A stretch of DNA of 17,478 bases. It comes from Candidatus Omnitrophota bacterium (GTDB lineage: Bacteria > Omnitrophota > Gorgyraeia > 2-01-FULL-45-10). The notes below the pieces were generated by a model. The model saw nothing but the letters and a program-made list of their open reading frames with translations, was not told where the DNA came from and did not search any database. This document shows positions 16,801 through 17,478 of the stretch, one piece after another; within the stretch, counting starts at the first letter, position 1; every line of letters starts with the position of its first letter. The DNA is taken from contig JBAZKM010000018.1 of NCBI GenBank assembly GCA_041650805.1, positions 1-17,478 on the forward strand, given 5' to 3'. Made by a program: the position numbers and the translations under genes.

Positions 16801-17478
16801 AGTACTTCCAGGGCACCGATACCATCAGCAGGAAGACGCGTTACGATGCCGCCGGGAATCCGGTGGCGGTGTATACATATGACCGGCTGTCGCGGCTCAT
16901 AAGGGAGACGAACGCCGACGGTTCGTATAAGGAGTTCGAATATTACGGGACCACATCGGCTAGACATTATGTGAGGGAATATGATGAAGGCGGCATACTC
17001 CGGATAACATACGAGTATGATACATCGGATCGTCTCATCACGGAAAGGCATACCGACGGTTCATATAAGGAGTTCGAGTATTATACCGGAACGCCGATAC
17101 GGAGCGTCATGAGGGAATATGATACGAACGGTCTATTGGCCGCCACCTACACCTATGAGAATACTATAGCCAACCGTCTCCTCACCGAACTCCGCGTCAC
17201 CGCGAACTCCAACGGCGAGATATACTTCGTATACACCTACGACCAGGCCGGTAATGTCACCAAGAAGGCCTACAGCGACCAGGCCGGTACGGACCTCGTG
17301 GCCACCTACACATATAAAGCCGCTGACCCGGAGAGGGTAGCGACGATACTCCTTGCCGAGGCCAACTCAGACGGCGAGATCTACTTCGTATATACCTACG
17401 ATGACGTTAACCATACCATAACGAAGAAGGCGTATAAGGACGCCTCGGGCACGATCTTAAGAGCCACCTACTACTACA
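4863..17478 (+). CDS. Giant multidomain membrane protein B with SecA-like motor, glycosidase and YD repeats (3' end outside window)
   Basis: ATG 4863 is the first start after an in-frame TAA at 4854-4856 and follows AAGGGG by 9 bases, so the start is well fixed. The frame stays open for 4205 codons to the window edge. Domains by residue: signal/anchor 46-66; ChaN/TraB(TIKI)-like about 110-530; helical and coiled linkers 530-1000 with Pro-rich stretches near 789-803 and 997-1021; membrane hairpin 1028-1088; calcineurin-like phosphoesterase 1160-1400; CheD-like domain 1563-1735; membrane cluster with HExxH at 1949-1953; SecA-like ATPase about 2015-2880; about ten membrane segments 2890-3292; Ala/Pro linker about 3330-3385; GH-A glycoside hydrolase 3470-3785; YD repeats from about 3793 onward. 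Known context: Omnitrophota giant proteins have been described with divergent SecA domains and many membrane segments. Inference: an envelope-spanning adhesion or degradation machine. No frameshift or in-frame stop is seen, and codon use is uniform along the gene. Confidence 0.93.
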   Translation, partial: MKAWRLNEDHHFFSPDPSEKTDISTREELGSKSLIMDWQSHRNRKWIRTVALILVVTFVHQDLVWAQGGTPIWSKGSNGSFSVKPSATPESTITVPKDVAVTKEAYTGKDGKTIINIQDAHASLTAQESISSILDSLVTNYDLKLVAIEGSSGYIDTSLLRTFPDENIRKETAGYLMARGRMSAGEFFSITSDRNIALYGIEDRPLYQENVDQFRQVYEINRSLEGDLSGLDRALKGLKDKIYTDEMKELDANSVLHRDGKLAFSKRWELVGNIAAKVNLDYRKYDNLTKLVESLKLEKEIDFQKANKERDALIDVLSKALPKQELEELVLKSLSFKMNKISKGEYYVFLQGLADKNYISPDPYRNLIIYTDYITLYESIDLFAIFDEVQAFEDAIKERLFTNDYQRRLHRISRCVSFTKDLFELKLVGADLEYLADNIATCNAGYIAGFIRDASLRYGVAIEGNYDLSKIFDSIPRALDFYRTADMRNSSMLANTIKRMDSEGASVAALITGGYHSKGLGELLRQKNTSYLVILPKFDASKGERPYVAILTNKREPYEGLLKGGQYYLATGAYFEGVKQVTSKEEITALGARLADAVIYPLKRIIVERAGEMPDAEFSRLVKTKPGREKVKSVLETWISAYEGRYTKGGWPRDAAPMTPKAFRELLYNVVFDATGTDILATQEEADRLRAIEERLKAVESKIYERSEEGQTEKAAERFISGVAGNADRIRAIYEENFEHYPQRAINRENVESFLEIMLRRKGINVRMEDYRSNRVISGLIDRITEAVRPLRPLQPAPAPLTSPAPSEIEAEAAQALEERRKIVAEEGVLTAEEVALRDELYSYKERVAERLIRHTVDHVPPATTAAETDKWHGRLPQNRREWLEYLLDKGHRSVIFHIFGVSGIEELDALDTSLMGKNLIDRTEAIFTAYEEGLPVIREARGKVREVETRYSDDQRLMSLAGMVDEYDMAYTADDLRAMREGAEELLQTIAERDRKPAGPPAQVPSASAAPSPERPGARPYDEGRALVEAVLVASAAGLIISLPGPITLVINALFAAAGIPPILSGTRLELAGIAAVIFVIFKAIFKTWQAAKRLAVSRNIATLTHVKRFLQINDTEFANDPDVVKMIFEIGIDTLQKRAGERAHRTGGASLEETSDGDAEDLIIIQDIHGNLRNLRSILIAENIIEGLRQGRIQLEIRGDIIHPVSPLISSEERQVSIPSLAALLLIVELQVRYPGRVHINIGNHENAHVSREAIHKDGSEKVSELEDAIEKGFGPADADLITGKMADYIELLPVITTQEAGDNIKIAGFHAVPDGARIPEEYDFGDMFRAGRMIGSRAGGSRNIPLSTFLIGDNIESSLPDMGALLDRMGGEGEIVIGTCGHLTTRDLKSIKGKGFTTIGDEDGGDPAFVLAGDRLVAGVSYNRPAYLKIGLRHPFGQGGKPDVANLVDSEGGSAFKIAREVTVHHISIPPHGVKSFFTALLVTLGMVLANPASGNVSTIAPIGSMTQAGMGEAGRPVAEDVEALEKRMLEEALEPLTIEKMPAEAPIAGRPEISYRLDPVSEGMSVTENHYAFGEHIFTNQIMSGQCVGVVVMTDKGAFLAHLTPPHLDKENIRAEEAGQPARDATHDKVLQIAGELVRHGVTDHKDVKVYVFHSGGDLMVDGVVQHNFATEAKESLRKVFGKVVAVPFIHEMGITLVIDRAVKDDGRKGYEVKVIGSDNVFAVRKGFYDSGTGELKMADPDFGDTLDTLKPLGIVLALSIILLGIGSAIVYAFKASARYLYERKGPGVIRRTASDLAETVLIGIASVLGWVIGKAWKYTGLFIDSVLRRQAVSRGREDDDRSRKYKSIWSAGLAAAMTSAAALLTGDAFHHIPEITLGIMAAIFALQAAGFIYSYLNPAKDLDPSIRDKATPFTSFTEGASTKDGSIRVNSRLPYIFQRWFYSHEVMHNRLERYGIKNAFLSEFLMLFIFDMPLLLATLLRSGAGPAIYPPETIADVKRIESVYARAMPYAHQDYQTAAAMHLAGEGNNNAEIKCGGGKTKVGVIATALELLRIKRSGSTDAIIRTTTHDSLSEKDAEEGAIVYSILGQELFGTPFTASLIIKGKDGRDEAYEFVVKDGRAAKVRVDIDDAFTRDVVYLLVDKGIHRTEAESLLDDKEAFMARSWHWLADEGDVAFYFDASNTYLISGGARADAATRNVFRVSVEEAVKALYDVTRDGKTHKPVSKNCIVDDSQRTISFNRWAREEFLKRLGDVLGEEEVRASRELLLRFSEEALQAHLYYEAGKNYEVRGGEVVLVSEDEGSLQPGRELSGGLQNAIRAKEGVALKDETLPQAQMPLHVYLGLNNIHGGQLIKKFGIMTGTMPRGIDEIYGTSTRTFQPDIELEKKDHRPVMSSTKEKKRALYSKEIQKELESAQAVIVHCASENDEAESIMALAAAYGWAKTGATPRETVDNARSYLRDNKRINIEGVTIRSTEGGDLDKIRQIVKERAGRPRTVTFITNLGSRGLDYQITQAVNETAGEARISFTGISTFFSPYMALYQQFGGRIGRPVWVEDEKGGHLEPTPGTLKAFWSLEDETFVQYEHFERMALNALARKVKAIEERGGVAEMDDPGLDIRDTTDPGTGRVIIRRRTLSNLAKKIEDNLIETFQQQKKVDALLFSETAITLRDGTTLRESIWNAYTNMLRRLKRGGFISALFDTESELGASLSRALREKADAISAHIAQYGTRNEKIAELIKSFDEGISEDRKGFGLKVSYDIAGELADAGDVSFAVQKFIKDFVARSTLETLSQRWGGYLLEMEDYRNKLRRSAWAQQASQVNALLGQAKVAREQFKGVLAATEKEAADICIGMILYGKSEIAKEVAREGLPLIRAPDIAATVSGFAWKSVLISAVTYITYQLSVAVFSFFSFLPKMSGQAGGEGLANIAGIFDHIPGTISALPPEISILLAGVMSLLLVALLPIIRKIQAKDISGQEIELAKEEYAIKGSAVTVGIRYLLNSKVMSAVNMLAPMASLLLIFSHVVSAGGASPAMAVLSTVLPGVASPLLTLALVSAVIGLVSYALTIMINFSNIKRPHATESKPAKEGFGAFIHGLATIIVSAGIYTTLGMSALGIGAMAAVAVITAGYFTYAVKVGKREAEAPHVVGYVSAGAAFYLLSQYLAPLYAAHPIFIAVTGILGGLIMAVGGIKQIAGQAKLLKDSFRPLTGGAHRKTFLDKASVISDYLFKSNIFTLNGVIIAVLAGAAAIGAFYGLLPVVDTTNVAYYQYAALLVAAMVIVLARVMSSSNALSRAVERGFRPKNVVRATGFLMTASIATGNVSASAAVASQVQGTAAMKERAGAAQPAGLREAVETGVAKALHGVPAPAEKAAPAPERTALRTQKSSGNFQIVREVGPGGDIIHTYVRKFVNNTWITDIQMDPDGTVTLYEYDGITFAGAVKYYTNGDKEELNDRWQVTEKTASATDFKKGANLPWQNYGRDIGSTVPGMGFSSGDNEEFLIDSLRPFAGQTVRLNLFTDLRDCIDFSDPDSLRFYNADKVFADMDTLLEAAGICGVKLDIVLFDYWIAYGPGSGDTGHPEAIKDPGLRGQVVALMSSVISRYADDPQINSYEVMNEQYYGTDASPWGNQHPTDPVMSTVTVGEMATFLTDFIYMIRINDPGKPIMICFANRNDVTSGNWTAFIDGSGDDDADMIDYHYWAKDNYYSFDNLSGPASDPIFMGKPVTIGEIDPQYYNVGLDPDFTGRLDAVYGGGNAAGYFWQGDGFTTPITPEDLARFQDWYRGVRYTYYLPSGNVMTATYSDGNVYEYQDNDYDRSDHFGRMYLHTLPSGIYFRQSEFIANHDSILRQDKYFADGTFGGHSIFTYYSNGPVETRTNYNADGSLVDSYRIIEYYSDGSIKRQEKYNAAGVKVATYLIDEYYAETFGQEKLVFRQTEYDGAGRFVFSSDLYYYTGTNLVEREDLYSQSGAYQGRFAYEYFQGTDTISRKTRYDAAGNPVAVYTYDRLSRLIRETNADGSYKEFEYYGTTSARHYVREYDEGGILRITYEYDTSDRLITERHTDGSYKEFEYYTGTPIRSVMREYDTNGLLAATYTYENTIANRLLTELRVTANSNGEIYFVYTYDQAGNVTKKAYSDQAGTDLVATYTYKAADPERVATILLAEANSDGEIYFVYTYDDVNHTITKKAYKDASGTILRATYYY
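4998..5060 (+). other. N-terminal signal peptide or signal anchor of protein B
   Basis: A 45-residue N-region rich in charged residues (ending HRNRK) is followed by a hydrophobic core (residues 49-59, TVALILVVTFV) and then VWA-Q at residues 64-67, a plausible signal peptidase I site (Val at -3, Ala at -1). The N-region is unusually long. If cleaved, the next domain would be periplasmic; if not, it is anchored in the inner membrane. Confidence 0.65.
5190..6452 (+). other. ChaN/TraB (TIKI)-like domain of protein B
   Basis: Residues 114-122 (beta strand then QDAH, His121), Glu149 in the strand LVAIEG, and GGYH at residues 513-516 (His516) resemble the metal-binding pattern of the ChaN/TraB/EreA (TIKI) superfamily, which uses GxxH motifs and a conserved Glu. 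The first motif has Gln in place of the usual Gly. A long helical insertion rich in Lys/Glu lies between the motifs (about residues 200-330). TIKI members include metalloproteases, haem-binding proteins and esterases, so the reaction cannot be named. It follows the signal sequence directly, suggesting a periplasmic location. Confidence 0.5.
7944..8126 (+). other. Membrane segments between linker and phosphoesterase in protein B
   Basis: Residues 1028-1088 contain hydrophobic runs at about 1029-1044, 1047-1060 and 1071-1087, ending in a Lys/Arg-rich stretch (KTWQAAKR). This reads as two or three membrane passes that move the chain back across the inner membrane before the phosphoesterase domain. 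A Pro/Ala-rich linker (about 997-1021) precedes it. Confidence 0.7.
8340..9062 (+). other. Calcineurin-like metallophosphoesterase domain in protein B
   Basis: All the expected metal-binding motifs occur in order: D1169-I-H1171-G-N, G1201-D1202-I-I-H, G1245-N1246-H1247-E1248, a single His1313 after a beta strand (IAGFH), and C-G1384-H1385. This matches the dimetal phosphoesterase family (protein phosphatases, diadenosine tetraphosphatase-like and cyclic nucleotide hydrolases). The second motif has His where GDxxDR enzymes have Asp, which is a deviation. Length (about 240 residues) is normal. The substrate cannot be told; a phosphoprotein, nucleotide or phosphorylated wall polymer are all possible. 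Confidence 0.8.
9549..10067 (+). other. CheD-like Cys/His domain in protein B
   Basis: Residues 1588-1606 read SGQCVGVVVMTDKGAFLAH: catalytic-type Cys1591, then a hydrophobic strand, then His1606. This is close to the CheD glutamine deamidase pattern GSCV...H, where the Cys-His spacing is about 17 rather than 15. A later strand and Gly-rich turn (VKVYVFHSGGDLM, residues 1652-1664) corresponds to the CheD AKxFGGAxM segment, followed by a helix like that of CheD. The catalytic Thr of CheD would sit near Thr1583, two positions off. CheD deamidates chemoreceptor glutamines; here, fused in a giant protein, a substrate is not evident. A different Cys-containing fold is possible. It is preceded by a hydrophobic segment (residues about 1479-1493). 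Confidence 0.45.
10128..10562 (+). other. Membrane cluster of protein B before the HExxH motif
   Basis: Hydrophobic segments lie at residues about 1757-1778, 1803-1819, 1853-1870 and 1880-1900, with an Arg/Lys-rich cytoplasm-like loop (about 1832-1852). The third and fourth form a hairpin with a short polar turn containing His-His. Another segment follows at about 1969-1986, just after the HExxH motif. Confidence 0.7.
10707..10721 (+). other. HExxH zinc-binding motif in protein B
   Basis: Residues 1949-1953 are H-E-V-M-H, in a helix, with Glu1957 and Glu1968 nearby as possible third ligands. The preceding segment ends in an aromatic-rich helix (IFQRWFYS) and a hydrophobic helix follows, as in membrane-embedded gluzincin metallopeptidases (M48/M56-like). 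The usual downstream Glu of those families is farther away, so the assignment is uncertain; HExxH can also arise by chance. Confidence 0.5.
10905..13500 (+). other. SecA-like DEAD motor domain in protein B
   Basis: The order of SecA motifs is preserved. Residues 2019-2045 correspond to the SecA segment DVQ...EGKIAEMKTGEGKT; Walker A is C-G-G-G-K2044-T2045. The segment at 2073-2084 matches NDYLAKRDAE. Walker B is D2175-E-G-D2178, followed without gaps by the equivalent of the SecA DEARTPLIISG stretch (to Ser2192-Gly2193). GLQNAIRAKEGV at 2318-2329 matches the SecA GLHQAVEAKEGV region; GIMTGTM is at 2362-2368; the second motor lobe has TNLGSRGLDY (2506-2515) for ATNMAGRGTDI and QQFGGRIGR (2547-2555) for QLRGRAGR, keeping both arginines. 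A SLEDE segment follows near 2591-2595, and helices to about 2880 may stand for the scaffold region. Sequence is divergent, and the domain is fused to membrane segments on both sides, unlike soluble SecA. ATPase activity is plausible. Confidence 0.85.
13530..14738 (+). other. Polytopic membrane domain of protein B (about ten segments)
   Basis: Hydrophobic segments lie at residues about 2893-2917, 2950-2970, 3010-3030, 3038-3056, 3057-3075, 3096-3115, 3117-3138, 3150-3168, 3173-3195, 3240-3261 and 3269-3290. Loops rich in Lys/Arg alternate with short Gly/Ala loops. No transporter signature is recognised. The domain directly follows the SecA-like motor and precedes the hydrolase, so it could form the channel or anchor for the outward-facing tail; this is inference. 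Confidence 0.75.
15270..16217 (+). other. GH-A clan glycoside hydrolase domain (GH5-like) in protein B
   Basis: The opening segment KGANLPWQNYGRDIG (residues 3473-3487) is typical of GH5/GH2-like TIM barrels. Acid/base Asn3619-Glu3620 lies in YEVMNEQ, a beta-strand-4 motif of clan GH-A. His3701-Tyr3702 (DYHYW) is the usual active-site H-x-Y region, and the nucleophile Glu3732 lies in VTIGEIDP, the beta-strand-7 motif. Trp3764 (YFWQGDG) matches the beta-strand-8 Trp. The two glutamates are 112 residues apart, as usual. It should be a retaining beta-glycosidase; the substrate (mannan, cellulose, peptidoglycan-type glycan) cannot be read from sequence. Confidence 0.82.
16239..17478 (+). repeat. 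YD (RHS-type) repeat region of protein B, continuing off the window
   Basis: From residue 3793 the chain is an array of beta-strand pairs with YxxDG, YTYDxxGR and YEYD-type signatures. Two DNA-level duplications are clear: 16917-16945 and 17055-17083 (29 bp with two differences, period 138 bp, 46 residues), and the EIYFVYTYD segments coded around 17218-17244 and 17377-17403 (period 159 bp, 53 residues). YD repeats form hollow beta shells or filaments in RHS and teneurin proteins. Here they follow a glycosidase, which suggests an extracellular binding or encapsulating tail. Confidence 0.85.

Noticed and set aside
3235..16902. Short forward open frames in other phases (for example 11263-11484, 13532-13939, 16606-16902)
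   Set aside because: They overlap clear coding sequence in the main frame and show no domain or translation signal.
1..17478. CRISPR array, tRNA, rRNA, insertion sequence or integron
   Set aside because: No short regularly spaced repeats, cloverleaf, rRNA core, transposase or terminal inverted repeats were seen; the repeats present are coding.

Overview
The window holds three plus-strand genes and no RNA gene, CRISPR array or insertion sequence that I can see. It carries the 3' part of one very long gene (open at the left edge, stop at 4269-4271), a small PilZ-domain gene (start best placed at 4341, stop at 4680-4682), and the first 4205 codons of a second giant gene. The second giant gene starts at 4863 and has no stop before the window ends at 17478. 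I translated that frame codon by codon from 4863 to 17477 and found it uninterrupted.

Organism: the pattern fits an uncultured bacterium of the Omnitrophota (formerly OP3 / Omnitrophica). The evidence is giant ORFs with many membrane segments, a divergent SecA-type ATPase fused inside one of them, a carbohydrate-active domain in the exported-looking part, and coding DNA with moderate-to-high GC in which Ile is often ATA and Arg often AGG. From memory, giant genes with divergent SecA helicase domains and many membrane segments have been reported as a hallmark of Omnitrophota and linked to predation or cell-wall attack. The phylum assignment is inference; no marker gene is present.

Layout. (1) 1-4271: tail of giant protein A, with four tandem helical repeats of about 210-225 residues, a Pro/Ala linker, two membrane segments, a JAMM-like HxHP domain and an unrecognised alpha/beta C-terminal domain. 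(2) 4272-4340: a short gap with a 17-bp perfect dyad and the ribosome binding site of the PilZ gene. (3) 4341-4682: a PilZ protein, a probable cyclic-di-GMP receptor. (4) 4683-4862: an AT-rich intergenic region with a near-consensus sigma70 promoter, short direct repeats and a 5' leader that can fold over the ribosome binding site. (5) 4863-17478: giant protein B. In order it has an N-terminal signal/anchor, a ChaN/TraB(TIKI)-like domain, coiled and helical linkers, a membrane hairpin, a calcineurin-like metallophosphoesterase, a CheD-like Cys/His domain, a membrane cluster with an HExxH motif, a SecA-like DEAD motor, a domain of about ten membrane segments, a GH-A clan glycoside hydrolase with both catalytic glutamates, and the start of a YD (RHS-type) repeat region that continues off the window.

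How it may work together (inference): protein B looks like a self-contained surface machine. A SecA-type motor and a polytopic membrane domain lie directly before a hydrolase and a filamentous YD-repeat tail, which suggests that the protein helps export or energise its own extracellular part. The PilZ gene between the two giants may tie their expression or use to cyclic-di-GMP and surface attachment.
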